Assembly: GCF_004683865.2 (NCBI RefSeq)
Contig: NZ_CP038439.1
Span: 2,234,001-2,298,000 of the forward strand
DNA length: 64,000 nucleotides
Reading direction: 5' to 3'
Source: Paracoccus liaowanqingii
GTDB lineage: Bacteria > Pseudomonadota > Alphaproteobacteria > Rhodobacterales > Rhodobacteraceae
In this document: one piece after another, positions 17,949 through 27,391 of the stretch
Position numbering within the stretch: position 1 is the stretch's first letter
Layout: each line of letters starts with the position of its first letter
Notes under the pieces: model-generated
Databases searched by the model: none
Told to the model about the DNA's origin: nothing
Seen by the model: only the letters and a program-made list of their open reading frames with translations
Translations under genes and position numbers: made by a program

Positions 17949-18470
17949 TTAAGCATTGACCGCTTTTGCGTATTCACGCGTAGCAATTGATCGGACGCGC
18001 TCGGGGTCGTTTGCGAAGGCGTTCCACGCGTTGCAGCATCGGTCGACGATGTCTGCGTAGGTGTCAAAGACGGTGATGGCGAGGCAGTTTGCGCGCAGAT
18101 AGGCCCAGATGTTCTCAACCGGGTTCAGCTCGGGCGCATAGGGCGGAAGCGTCACGATGGTGATGTTGTCGGGGATGCGTAGAGCACTGGAGTTATGCCA
18201 GCCGGCGCCGTCCATGACGAGCACGGCATGGGCGCCCGACGCGACGGTTTTTGCGATTTCAGCGAGATGAGCGTTCATGGCCGAGGTATCGGCACGTGGC
18301 ATGACAAGTGCCGCGGTCGTGGCGCGCGATGGACAGACGGCGCCGAAGATATAGGCCCATTTGTAGCGGGTGTCGCGCGGCGCACGAGGTCGGGTTCCGC
18401 ACTCGGCCCAGGTCCGGGTGAGCGTCCCCTGCTGGCCCACTCTGGCTTCATCCTGAAACCACACCTCCAA
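17949..18470 (-). CDS. IS630 transposase, orfB
   Basis: 173 residues, identical in motif layout to the copy at 6449: Asp in VWFQDEARVG, Asp in LVMDGAGWH, Glu in LNPVENIW. A fusion with orfA by -1 slippage on the A7 run (minus strand, near 18524-18530) is expected. Intact. Confidence 0.9.
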   Translation of the reverse strand: MEVWFQDEARVGQQGTLTRTWAECGTRPRAPRDTRYKWAYIFGAVCPSRATTAALVMPRADTSAMNAHLAEIAKTVASGAHAVLVMDGAGWHNSSALRIPDNITIVTLPPYAPELNPVENIWAYLRANCLAITVFDTYADIVDRCCNAWNAFANDPERVRSIATREYAKAVNA

Positions 18471-18505
18471 TGGCTTCCCGTGCGCCGTCTCCGGTAGGGC
18501 GGCCT

Positions 18506-19012
18506 TTACCGTCGCGGCAAAGTTTTTTTAAATGCCTCCTGTGCCAACGGGTCGGATTTGGGGTGCTGTGGGCGCACCGACAGGCGGCGAAAGCCAAGGG
18601 CCGCCAGCTGTTTGCCGACCGTCCGCTCGTGCATGGCCACGCCGAAGTGATCTTCGATCTTGCGCTTGAGATCGACGCAGCGCCAGCGGACCACCCCATC
18701 GGCCTCAAGGTCAGGCCCTTCACGGACCATCCGGGCAAGTTCCGCTTTCTGCTCAGAGTTCAGGAGTGGCGACGGGCCTGCCGAATACCGGTTCGACAGA
18801 CCGGCGATCCCCTCGGCGTTGTAGCGATGAACCCAATCGCGCAGGGTCTGCCGATCCATGCCGCAGGCCTCCGCCGCCGTCTTGCGATCCGCGCCCTCCA
18901 GAACAAAAGCGATCGCCAAAATCCGCCGCACCGCTTTTGCATCCTTTGTGCGCGCCGCCGCCGCCCGAAGCTCGCTTGTCGACATATCCGTTCGAGTGAT
19001 CTCAATCGCCAT
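18506..19012 (-). CDS. IS630 transposase, orfA
   Basis: Begins MAIEITRTDMSTSELR after a GGAGG ribosome site and ends KKTLPRR directly after the A7 run. It has the same helix-turn-helix as copy 1 (KTAAEACGMDRQTLRDWVHR), differing by one substitution in the C-terminal part (EDHFGV against EDRFGV). Intact. Confidence 0.85.
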   Translation of the reverse strand: MAIEITRTDMSTSELRAAAARTKDAKAVRRILAIAFVLEGADRKTAAEACGMDRQTLRDWVHRYNAEGIAGLSNRYSAGPSPLLNSEQKAELARMVREGPDLEADGVVRWRCVDLKRKIEDHFGVAMHERTVGKQLAALGFRRLSVRPQHPKSDPLAQEAFKKTLPRR

Positions 19013-19110
19013 CAGAACCTCCATCTCTTGATGCCAATAATTCAGATTTTCAGGGCGAAAGGAATCCCGCACGAGTCAGAGATCAGGGCTGTTGGTATGA
19101 GCACGTGCTT

Positions 19111-19488
19111 ATGTCTGATATAGAAATCATCACCGATGGCGGCCGTCGGCGCCGCTGGAGCGCGGCCGCGAAGCTGCGGATCGTTGAGGAGACGCTGGAC
19201 GACCGGGCCAGCATCTCGGTGGTCGCGCGCCGTAATGGCGTGGCGCCGAACCTGCTGTATCGTTGGCGGCGGCTCATGCTCGAAGGAGGGAGTGTCGCCG
19301 TGACCGAGGACGATGACGTCACCAGCAACAAGGTCGTCCGGCAGATGGAAGACCGCATCCGGGAACTCGAACGCCAGCTCGGCCGCAAGACGCTGGAAGC
19401 CGAGATCCTGCGTGAGGCACTGGACAAGTCACGCTCAAAAAAACTGACCTTGCTCGCGCGGTCGCCGTTGAGGGACGATTTCCAGTGA
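19111..19488 (+). CDS. IS3-family (IS2-like) orfA
   Basis: From ATG 19111: MSDIEIITDGGRRRRWSAAA, a helix-turn-helix (SVVARRNGVAPNLLYRWRRL) and a coiled-coil tail (RQMEDRIRELERQLGRKTLE). An A7 run at 19437-19443 (TCA AAA AAA C) would allow a -1 shift that reads [20 protein letters not shown] straight into orfB, the usual way such elements make the fused transposase. The IS630 copy lies 15 bases upstream and may have removed the native promoter. Confidence 0.9.
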   Translation: MSDIEIITDGGRRRRWSAAAKLRIVEETLDDRASISVVARRNGVAPNLLYRWRRLMLEGGSVAVTEDDDVTSNKVVRQMEDRIRELERQLGRKTLEAEILREALDKSRSKKLTLLARSPLRDDFQ

Positions 19489-20318
19489 AGGCCGTGGCGG
19501 AAACCCTGGGCGTGGCCCGGTCCAACCTGATCGACCGGCTGCACGGCAGGACAAAGCCGCGTCGGCGCTATCACAAAGCGCAAGACGCGGCGGTGGTGCC
19601 AAGGATCACCGCGCTGGTGACGGTGCGGCCGACCTATGGCTACCGGCGGATCACCGCGATCCTGAACCGCCAGCTGCGCTCGGAAGGTCTGGCGCCGGTC
19701 AATCACAAGCGGGTCTACCGGATCATGAAGGCCCATAGCCTGCTGCTGGCGCGGATATACACGGAGCGGCCTGAGCATGTCCACGACGGCAAGGTCATCG
19801 TCCTGCGCTCGAACTTGCGCTGGTGCAGCGACGGGTTCGAGTTCACCTGCTGGAACGGCGACATCGTCCGCGGCGCCTTCGTCATCGACGCGCACGACCG
19901 CGAAATCATCGCCTGGCGCGCGGTGGTCAATGCCGGGATCAGTGGTTCCGACATTCGCGACGTCCTGCTCGAGGCCGTCGAACGCCGCTTCGGCACATAC
20001 CGCGCGCCGTCGGTCATCGAGATGCTGTCCGATAATGGCTCGCCCTACATCGCGAAGGACACACAGATCTTCACCCGCCAGCTTGGCCTGAAGCCCTGCT
20101 TCACGCCGGTCCAGAGCCCGCAGAGCAACGGCATCTCGGAGGCCTTCGTGAAGACGCTGAAGCGCGACTACGTCCAGGTGACGCCGTTGCCGGACGCCCA
20201 GAACGTTCTCGGATTGATCGGAGGCTGGATCGAGGACTACAACGACAACCACCCGCACTCAGGGCTGAAAATGCGCTCGCCACGCGAGTTCATCGCAGCT
20301 CAAACCGCAACCGCCTGA
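19485..20318 (+). CDS. IS3-family (IS2-like) transposase orfB
   Basis: 277 residues with the IS2-type layout: an HTH_21-like region ([17 protein letters not shown]), then an rve integrase core with the first Asp in [11 protein letters not shown], the second in [11 protein letters not shown] and Glu in [12 protein letters not shown]. The annotated GTG start is nominal; translation as an orfA-orfB fusion is more likely (see orfA). Complete. Confidence 0.9.
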   Translation: MKAVAETLGVARSNLIDRLHGRTKPRRRYHKAQDAAVVPRITALVTVRPTYGYRRITAILNRQLRSEGLAPVNHKRVYRIMKAHSLLLARIYTERPEHVHDGKVIVLRSNLRWCSDGFEFTCWNGDIVRGAFVIDAHDREIIAWRAVVNAGISGSDIRDVLLEAVERRFGTYRAPSVIEMLSDNGSPYIAKDTQIFTRQLGLKPCFTPVQSPQSNGISEAFVKTLKRDYVQVTPLPDAQNVLGLIGGWIEDYNDNHPHSGLKMRSPREFIAAQTATA

Positions 20319-20339
20319 GTGTCCGGTGAAACGGGGGCA

Positions 20340-21937
20340 AGACCAGCAGGTCACCGGGATCGTGTGCGCACATGAGGCGGCGAAGGAGACCGGCGTGCGG
20401 CTGATCGTCGGCTGTCGGCTGGATCTGCGCTGCGGCATGTCGGTGCTGGTCTATCCCACCGACCGCCCGGCCTGGTCGCGCCTCTGCCGGCTTCTGTCCA
20501 TCGGCAAGGCGCGGGCGGGCAAGGGGGCATGCCATCTGGACTGGCCCGATCTGCAGGCCCATGCCGAGGGGCTGCTGGCCATCCTGATCCCCGACACGGC
20601 GGGCGATACCTGCGGGTTGCGCCTGCGCCGGTTGCGGGACACGTTCAGCGACCGGGCCTATCTGGCCCTGACCCTGCGCCGCCGCCCCAACGACCAGATG
20701 CGGCTGCACGAGCTGTCGAACCTCGCCGCCGGGCTGGGCGTGGCCACGGTGATCACCAACGATGTGTTGTTCCATGTCCCAGACCGCCGCATCCTGCAGG
20801 ACGTGGTCACCGCCATCCGCCACACCACCACCGTCGACGCCCTGGGCTTTCGCCGTGAACGCAACGCCGACCGGTATGTGAAAGCCCCGTCCGAGATGGT
20901 GCGCCTGTTCCCGCGCTACCCGGAGGCCCTGGCCCGGACCCAACAGATCGCCGACCGCTGCCGGTTCTCGCTGGACGAGCTGCGCTATCAATACCCAGAG
21001 GAACGCGATGACCCGGCGCTGACGCCCCAGCAGACGCTGGAGGCGCTGACATGGGAGGGCACGGAGGACCGTTATCCCGAGGGCCTGCCCGACAGCGTCC
21101 GGGCCACGCTGCACCACGAACTGCGTCTGATCGCCCGGCTGGACTATGCCCCCTACTTCCTGACCGTGAACAGTATCGTCCGCTTCGCCCGATCGCGGGG
21201 CATCCTCTGTCAGGGCCGCGGATCGGCGGCGAACTCGGCGGTCTGCTATGTGCTGGGCATCACCTCGATCGACCCGGGCCGCAACGACCTGCTGTTCGAG
21301 CGCTTCATCAGCGAGGAACGCCGCGAGCCGCCCGACATCGACGTGGATTTCGAGCACGAGCGCCGCGAGGAGGTGATCCAGTGGGTCTACAAGACCTATG
21401 GCCGCAGCCATGCGGCGTTGACTGCCGTGGTCATCCGCTATCGCTCCAAGGGCGCGCTGCGCGACGTGGGCAAGGCCCTGGGCCTGCCGCAGGATCTGAT
21501 ACGCGCCATCTCGGGCCAGATCTGGTCCTGGGGCGAGGAGGGCATCACCGACGATCAGATCCGCGAGCTGGGCCTGAACCCTGGCGACCGGCGCCTTCGT
21601 CTGCTGCTGGATCTGGCCGCGCAGCTGCGCGGCGCGCCCCGGCATCTGTCCCAGCATCCGGGCGGCTTCGTGCTGACCCATGACCGCCTCGACGATCTGG
21701 TCCCCATCGAGCCCGCCGCCATGGCCGATCGGCAGATCATCGAATGGGACAAGGACGACATCGACGCGCTGAAGTTCATGAAGGTGGACATCCTCGCGCT
21801 TGGCATGCTGACCTGCATGCGCCGGGGTCTGGACCTGATCGCCGCGCACAAGGGCATCCGCTACGATCTGGCCACGGTCCCGGCCGAGGATCCGCGCACA
21901 TATGCGATGATCCGCAAGGCCGACATGCGTGGCGGTC
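20340..21937 (+). pseudogene. dnaE2: Error-prone DNA polymerase DnaE2, truncated at both ends
   Basis: About 530 residues of a C-family polymerase. They begin inside the PHP domain ([20 protein letters not shown]), include the catalytic aspartates [20 protein letters not shown] (around 21339) and the following palm/finger segments ([20 protein letters not shown]), and stop matching after AMIRKAD near 21921-21937. Intact DnaE2 is about 1,050-1,100 residues, so roughly the first 60-70 and the last 450-500 are missing. The IS2-like element cut the 5' side; the 3' joint leads into unrelated DNA. The usual imuA-imuB partners of the mutasome are absent. Nonfunctional. Confidence 0.85.
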
Positions 21938-22369
21938 CTATGCAGGCCAGCGCTATGTCTTGCTGGATGAGGCGAACAAGTAGTCTATCTTGCCTAAGAG
22001 ACAGTCGGACCCACATTCGCTGAAACATGTCAGTGACATTGCCAAAGCCTTAATTCCATCAGCGCCGGTCGCAGCCGCATTGCTCCCAAAACGATCGCGT
22101 GGCAGACAACAACGGGTCCCTCTGCCGCCAAAAAATGCTATGAGGTGGGATCGTGCGCGCCGCTTTCCTAGTGACGCCAAAAAAATACCCGTTTCGTTTC
22201 GTTTCGAGGTTAGATCCAGCAATTGCAGGGCTTTTGAGCTCGAAATGGGCCTTAAAAACGAAATGGGGTGGTGGGGCCATTTCGTTTTGGCCGGTCTGAT
22301 AGCTAGTTTCGAGACGTGACGAAGGTCGTCACTGAGGATTCTTCGGCGCGGATCATTTTTTGGCTCGTG
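21938..22369. other. Region without a clear gene
   Basis: About 430 bases of lower G/C DNA after the DnaE2 joint. A TTG-initiated frame at 21990-22319 ([20 protein letters not shown]...) is open, but I do not recognise it and codon bias is weak. It may be a relic of another mobile gene. Confidence 0.4.
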
Positions 22370-22700
22370 CTACTCCCGCAGCCCACGCGGCTGAAAATAG
22401 CCATCGACCCACACATAGACAGTGCGCTGGGCGCCGAGATCACGAGGCTGCCCGCGTTCATACTCCACCCACCCTTCGGCTTTCAGCAGCCAAATCGTTG
22501 TCGAGGACAGCTCCGCTTTGCTAGGGCCCAGAAGAGCTTCAAGTGCACCCTCGAAATCGCCGTTGAAAATGCCCTTGAGATAGAGCCCGGGCATTAGCTT
22601 CTCGCCCTACCGAGCCTTGCAAATAGGGCGGCAGGATCGATGGGGCAAAGCAGACCTCTCGGCCCCATTTCCTAGGTTTCGCGCGCAGAGCACCCTCCCC
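22370..22700 (-). pseudogene. IS256-family transposase scrap
   Basis: The minus strand reads PGLYLKGIFNGDFEGALEAL...TVYVWVDGYFQPRGL, aligning by eye with LPVLYLRGVSTGDFQEALSA...RYVYVWADGVYLQARM in the intact transposase at 46957-48228. The sequence upstream (KPRKWGREVCFAPSILPPYL) matches the preceding block in another frame. The region is short, frameshifted and lacks catalytic residues; a decayed fragment. Confidence 0.7.
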
Positions 22701-23163
22701 GGCGCCGGCGCCGGACCAAGTCTCGTCAACACTTCGCGTTCCGGCAAATGACCGTGCCGAACAAGCCGCCCCAAGCCGTCTTCCGTCGCCCGGCGGGCAC
22801 GATGCGAAGCGTGGCCAGCTTCGCGACCATCGCCTGCTCAATCAGACGGTGTACTGTGGAGCGAAGGATCTCCGTCAGCAGAACGGGCGAAATCTTGAAG
22901 GATCGGGCAACGGCGTGCTGGTAGCTTTTGTCATGTGGCACCTCCTCTCACCGCAGAAAAGTGCGGTGCGTGAACAACGCCATGATATGCCGCCCCCATG
23001 GCCATCATCACCTTCAGCTGTATCTCAGCCCCGTCCTTTGGGGGGATCAAAGGAACTCGCCCCAGTTCAGTGGGCGCCGTACAGGTCCGGAGACGTAGCC
23101 CAGATTGATCATATAAAAATTCGAAAACGTTGCCCTACTTGCGGATGCTGCCGTACGAATTGA
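22701..23163. other. Region without a clear gene
   Basis: About 460 bases. A 71-codon minus-strand frame (22726-22941, MPHDKSYQHAVARSFKISPV...) is open but unrecognised and may be chance or a relic. No promoter, repeat or RNA gene stands out. Confidence 0.35.
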
Positions 23164-23901
23164 ATGCTAATGGATAACTGCGCATTAAACATTGGGATGC
23201 TGACCGTGATGGCGATGAACGCGAGCTGGAAAGAGGCTGTGTCTTGGGCGAGGGATCGAGTGGTGCTGCTCTTGGACTTTCTGGGGACGACCTCGATTGA
23301 TAGATATGAGTACAACTTGGCATTCGTCGAAGCATCGAAGCGCCTCAATGAGTTAGCTGAATCAGATACTTCTTGGTTACCGGCGGCCATAAAGCTAGGT
23401 GATCCCCGCAATGTTGAGATGACACGCCTCACATTCAAGGCGCTTGCACCTGAAGCTTACGAGCGCCGTTCGACCGGACCCTACGTCTCCGAGGTTTGTA
23501 GAATGCTATCCATGGCCGCACGGGACCCAGTGGCTTATGATGTTCTTCGTCACCATGCGGCTGGCCGGAGGGAAAGACGCGTCCCCTTGTGTTTCGAACT
23601 GGATAACTTCGCCAACCAAGTCCTAAGATATCGGTTTACCCGCCCTACCCCCGCCGGCAGGCCGAAGGTCAACAGGGTCCGAGACGAGCACCTTCACGCT
23701 ATACTATACGACCTAGTTCATCGTTTTGAAGTCACTCCCACGCGCAACCCAGCGACGCCTGATACAATGAGTGCTTGTGACATTCTTTCTGAAGCTATTC
23801 CTGTTGGCGCAGGCCTGCCTAGAAGCGTCTCTACTCTTCAGGGGATTTGGTCCGAAGGTGAGCGAGCTTGGAAGCGGGAATTTCCCAATTCTGGAACCTA
23901 A
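23164..23901 (+). CDS. Hypothetical protein (245 aa)
   Basis: An isolated open frame with lower G/C and non-random composition: WKEAVSWARDRVVLLLDFLG near the N-terminus, then a basic helical body (LFELDNFANQVLRYRF-like and HLHAILYDLVHRFEVTPTRN). There is no signal peptide or membrane segment. No family recognised. The start is uncertain: ATG 23164, 23170 and 23209 are all possible and no strong ribosome site separates them. It lies between two decayed transposon fragments, so it is probably cargo or a leftover of a lost element. Confidence 0.55.
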   Translation: MLMDNCALNIGMLTVMAMNASWKEAVSWARDRVVLLLDFLGTTSIDRYEYNLAFVEASKRLNELAESDTSWLPAAIKLGDPRNVEMTRLTFKALAPEAYERRSTGPYVSEVCRMLSMAARDPVAYDVLRHHAAGRRERRVPLCFELDNFANQVLRYRFTRPTPAGRPKVNRVRDEHLHAILYDLVHRFEVTPTRNPATPDTMSACDILSEAIPVGAGLPRSVSTLQGIWSEGERAWKREFPNSGT

Positions 23902-23979
23902 CTTATTCTAGACCAGCCGCTTGATCCGGCACCCCCGTACTGTACTGCGACCCGGTTTTGAGACAGCGCTCTGCGCCGG

Positions 23980-24870
23980 TCATGCCGCCAATTTGAACCT
24001 TGTGACGGCTTTGGTTTCAAGGGCACTCTGCTCGGCCCGGATCTGATCGGGCGTCCTGTGCCCGTGCCGTTCCCGCAGCCAGCTGGCGATGTAGAGTGCG
24101 GCGAAGCTGGCCAGCGCCTACCACAGTTCCTCAACCGTGGCAAAGTGCCGGACCCAGAGGAGTTGTTCCTTCTACGTCCGGATCGCCCGCTCGGCCATGC
24201 CGTTGCCCTCTGGCTGGCAGACGAAGGCGGGCGAGCTGATGACGCCGAGGAAGCGGATCTCGTGCTGGAAGTCGCCCGACATGTAGTTGGAGCCATGGTC
24301 GTGGCGCAGGGTGAGGCCCGTCGCCACTCCGGCCATGTCAAGCGCCCCGAAATGCTTCGCGATCCCCTGCTTGACCGGCTCCAGCGCTTCCCAACGGCTG
24401 GCGCCGGAGGCGGCGTGAATACCGACGAACTCACCCGAGCAGTGATCCACGGCGACGAAGACATAGGCTCGGCCCTCGGCGGCCGTGAAGGTCTCCGTCA
24501 TATCCGTGCCCCAGACCTGATCCACCCACTCGGTCACGATTGTTCCGTCATGCGGATGCGCCACCCGCGGTGCTGGCCGGTGAGGCGCAAGCAGGCCGTG
24601 CTCCTTCATGATCCGCCGCATCCGACGTGCAGCAGTCCGGAAGCCCCGCAAGCGCAGCCGCGCCCAGATCTTGCGATAGCCCTCGCCAGTAAAGGGGGAA
24701 GCCTCGATGATCTCTCAGATCGCCGCCACAAGGTCGGCGTCGCTGGCGGCGCCCTGTGGGCCCCGGCGACGACGGGGAGGGTGCGGCTCGTTCGCCGCCG
24801 GGCCCCAGAGCCGGCAGACGGTGGCCAGTGGGTAGCGGCGGCCGGCGGAGGGCGAGAGGATGCCGGTCAT
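23980..24870 (-). pseudogene. IS3-family orfB with three in-frame stops
   Basis: Starts MTGILSPSAGRRYPLATVCR and carries the HTH_21-like block (SPFTGEGYRKIWARLRLRGF) and the integrase core (WGTDMTETFTAAEGRAYVF; the second aspartate motif appears as LRHDHGSNYMSGDF). Stops interrupt it at VAAI*EIIEA (near 24716), RAIRT*KEQLL (near 24173) and VEELW*ALAS (near 24119). The C-terminus is otherwise typical (LRERHGHRTPDQIRAEQSAL). Inactive. Confidence 0.85.
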
Positions 24871-24970
24871 CTCCTCGACCTCCGCCCGGCCAAAGGGCGG
24901 CCCGCCTCCAGCTTTTCGATCTTCGCGTAAAGAGGTTCGTTCGCCATGGAGATGTCGCCCACCTTCGTCT

Positions 24971-25411
24971 TCAGCCGCGCGATCTCCTCATTGCGCGATC
25001 TTTGCGTGCCGGGTCCCGTTCCAGATCCTTGACCCGCTTCTTCTCTTCCCTGGTCGCCTGGCTAATCCGGGTCATGCTGGCGCGATCCCAGTCATTCGCC
25101 GGTTCGCATGCCGCCCGCCACGCGGTGATCTGCGCTGGATAGAGCCCGCGCGTCCGGCAGTATTCGCTCAGATCGGCCTCATTCAGCGCAGCTGTTTCTA
25201 ACACCCCTGCGAACTTGTGGCGCGAAGACCAGCCCTCGGGACTTGCATCTGCATCCGGCAAAAGCTGACCGTTGCCACGCGCCTCGGCTCGCCACTTGTG
25301 CAGCGTCGCCTCGGAGATCCCTTCCTCTTGCGACAGCTGCCGAATGGCCATGGTGTTCGGCGGCAACATCCGCTTCAGCACAGCGGCCTTGTGTTCCGGC
25401 GAATATCCCAC
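24971..25411 (-). pseudogene. IS3-family orfA, frameshifted at its 3' end
   Basis: MGYSPEHKAAVLKRMLPPNT followed by a helix-turn-helix (IRQLSQEEGISEATLHKWRA) and a basic linker. After ARKDRAM the frame is lost: the expected continuation appears in another frame as NEEIARLKTKVGDISMANEP. An indel in the coiled-coil region therefore breaks the gene. Confidence 0.75.
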
Positions 25412-25665
25412 GTCATCGTCCTATCCCGCCCACCTGAAAAATAGAGGAGAAATGGTGCAGCGGACAACTTTCCTGACACGGGGGCCACCATGTGGCAGGT
25501 CTCTGCCGGGTCCTACAGCATGTTGACCGCCAGTCCGAACGGCGAGGGTAGCGAACGCGTGGACATCGTACATTAAGAATAGGGGGGGTCATTTTTGATT
25601 GACGACTAATCCAGTCTCCTTCGGCACCTTCCATCTTGTCTTACTTAGATTTGAAGGAGCTGAAA

Positions 25666-25851
25666 ATGACTGAAGAAATCTGGCGCTTGCCCCGTGTAGC
25701 GGCAACGATCGGCATGAGGCGCTCATGGATCTACCTTGCAGTAAAGGAAGGTCGGTTCCCGGCACCGGTGCAGATTGGTACCCGGGCTATCGGCTGGAAA
25801 CGCAGCGCAGTTCTGGCCTGGCTGGAAAGCCGCCAGCGGAGGACGCTCTGA
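25666..25851 (+). CDS. AlpA-family DNA-binding regulator / excisionase-like protein
   Basis: 61 residues from ATG 25666 (ribosome site GAAGGAGC 7 bases upstream): TEEIWRLPRVAATIGMRRSW, IYLAVKEGRFPAPVQIG, WKRSAVLAWLESR. This is the AlpA/HTH_17 winged-helix pattern. Such proteins control integrase genes or act as excision factors in phage satellites and integrative elements. The stop overlaps the start of the next gene (ATGA-type, 25851), so the two are coupled. It marks the left part of the module that carries the serine recombinase. Confidence 0.85.
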   Translation: MTEEIWRLPRVAATIGMRRSWIYLAVKEGRFPAPVQIGTRAIGWKRSAVLAWLESRQRRTL

Positions 25852-26726
25852 TGCGCGCTCGCAAGGCTCTCTCTCGCTCTTCGTCTGGTGGATACCTCAA
25901 CCTGGAAGCCACAAAATGGGCCAGCAAGCTTGGAGGTTTGCCCGCCGGGCCCAAGTCCCTGCTCCGCGTTCTGGCCGGACGGAGCGACATATACGGCTGC
26001 TGTTGGCCAAGACAGGAGGCGCTTTCTGCAGAGATCGGTTGCTCTGTCAGGAGTATCCGCTCCTACATGCGGGCACTCGAGACATTTGGGCTCGTCCGCT
26101 CCATCGGTCGGTGTCGCCAGCTCAAGAGAAACAGCAACATTTATCACCTGCTAGGGTGGCGTGGCCGGCAGTCCCTTCCAGCCTGGGGGCATCCTGTGCA
26201 GGGTCAGTATGTCAAGGAGCCAACCACTCCACTCCTACTTGACGCAATGAGGCGGCAAAATTTGCTGACTGAGGCGGCAAGAATTGCCGAGCATAATAAC
26301 AATACTGAATTACTTACTACTTTGGCGGAAGAAGAAGCCTTGGAACGCTGCTTAGAAGCCTTGGGCGGCAGCGTGTTGGAGCAGGAACGCGAATTCCTGA
26401 GGCTAGATTGGCCGGCCCTCAGGGAGCTCCTTGATCAAGGCTATTCGCTTGATGCTCACATCCTCCCGGTGCTGAGAACCAAGGCGCAGTCGCGGCGTCC
26501 GGTAGGTGTCATCCGTAGCTGGAACTACTTCGCGAAAGCTATCGCCGAATACGCTATCGAAAAAAAGAAAGAGGCCAAGAGGGCGTCTCGGATGACGCCT
26601 TACCGTAACGGCAGACCGGCAAGTGCAAGCAATGAAGCGGAGCAGAGAGGGCTACAACAGGCGCTTACAGATATGATTCAAAACCGGTGCACGCGAGAAA
26701 AGCGTAAGCGGACCTCGTCGACATGA
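25851..26726 (+). CDS. Helix-turn-helix replication-type protein of a mobile element
   Basis: 291 residues. The N-terminal winged helix-turn-helix is of the type found in phage and plasmid replication proteins (PRQEALSAEIGCSVRSIRSY MRALETFGLVRS). The middle is helical and acidic, and the basic tail (EKKKEAKRASR...NRCTREKRKRTSS) could bind DNA. It overlaps AlpA by the ATG/TGA junction. A role in element replication or in controlling it is inferred from domain and position; it is not a recognisable Rep family with a known origin. Confidence 0.65.
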   Translation: MRARKALSRSSSGGYLNLEATKWASKLGGLPAGPKSLLRVLAGRSDIYGCCWPRQEALSAEIGCSVRSIRSYMRALETFGLVRSIGRCRQLKRNSNIYHLLGWRGRQSLPAWGHPVQGQYVKEPTTPLLLDAMRRQNLLTEAARIAEHNNNTELLTTLAEEEALERCLEALGGSVLEQEREFLRLDWPALRELLDQGYSLDAHILPVLRTKAQSRRPVGVIRSWNYFAKAIAEYAIEKKKEAKRASRMTPYRNGRPASASNEAEQRGLQQALTDMIQNRCTREKRKRTSST

Positions 26727-26905
26727 CCCGCGGTTCCAATCCCTTGCCCGCGAGCAGAATGACAGCGCCCGAGCGTCGGCGCGAGCTCTGTGCGCTCCTC
26801 GGGTTGGGCCTCGTTCGGCTCCGGATGCGCAACAGCGACTTTACGGAGACAGTTCGCAACGGTGCAGATCCTGGGACTACACATCCGCCTCGGACAGAGC
26901 GGTAG
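26723..26905 (+). CDS. Small protein upstream of DUF2924 gene
   Basis: 60 codons from ATG 26723, or 48 from ATG 26759 (MTAPERRRELCALLGLGLVR). Short proteins with this 'ERRRELC.LL..GLVRLR' pattern often precede DUF2924/recombinase pairs in alphaproteobacteria, as I recall. Function unknown. Confidence 0.5.
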   Translation: MTRGSNPLPASRMTAPERRRELCALLGLGLVRLRMRNSDFTETVRNGADPGTTHPPRTER

Positions 26906-26938
26906 TACAGGGCAACGAAAGTCGAAGAGAAGAAGCAA

Positions 26939-27387
<449 letters not shown>

Positions 27388-27391
<4 letters not shown>

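Larger units (their letters stand above)
17940..19095 (-). mobile_element. IS630-family element, copy 2 (1156 bp)
   Basis: Ends CCAACGGCCTTAAG at 17940 and, in complement, CCAACAGCCCTGAT at 19095, flanked by TA at 17938-17939 and 19096-19097. It is nearly identical to copy 1 and in the same orientation, and is inserted in the left end of the IS2-like element. Confidence 0.92.
17879..20339 (+). mobile_element. IS3-family element, IS2-like, carrying IS630 copy 2
   Basis: The terminal repeats are TGGCCCCCGTTTCGACCGGA at 17879 and, in complement, TGCCCCCGTTTCACCGGACA at 20339. The IS630 copy is inserted about 60 bases inside the left end, upstream of orfA. The right end abuts a DnaE2 fragment, so this element probably truncated dnaE2. 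Confidence 0.85.
23930..25440 (-). mobile_element. IS3-family element, decayed
   Basis: The extent is inferred from its two broken genes on the minus strand: orfA (24971-25411) and orfB (23980-24870). I could not define terminal repeats with confidence, so the limits are approximate. Confidence 0.6.

Noticed and set aside
20290..21849. 519-codon minus-strand frame opposite DnaE2
   Set aside because: Shadow of the DnaE2 fragment, with Q/H/R-rich composition unlike a real protein.
22726..22941. 71-codon minus-strand frame
   Set aside because: Unrecognised and isolated among decayed mobile DNA; not enough support for a gene.
26728..26750. Possible tRNA T-arm (GGTTCCAATCCC)
   Set aside because: No pairing arms, anticodon stem or acceptor stem could be built around it.
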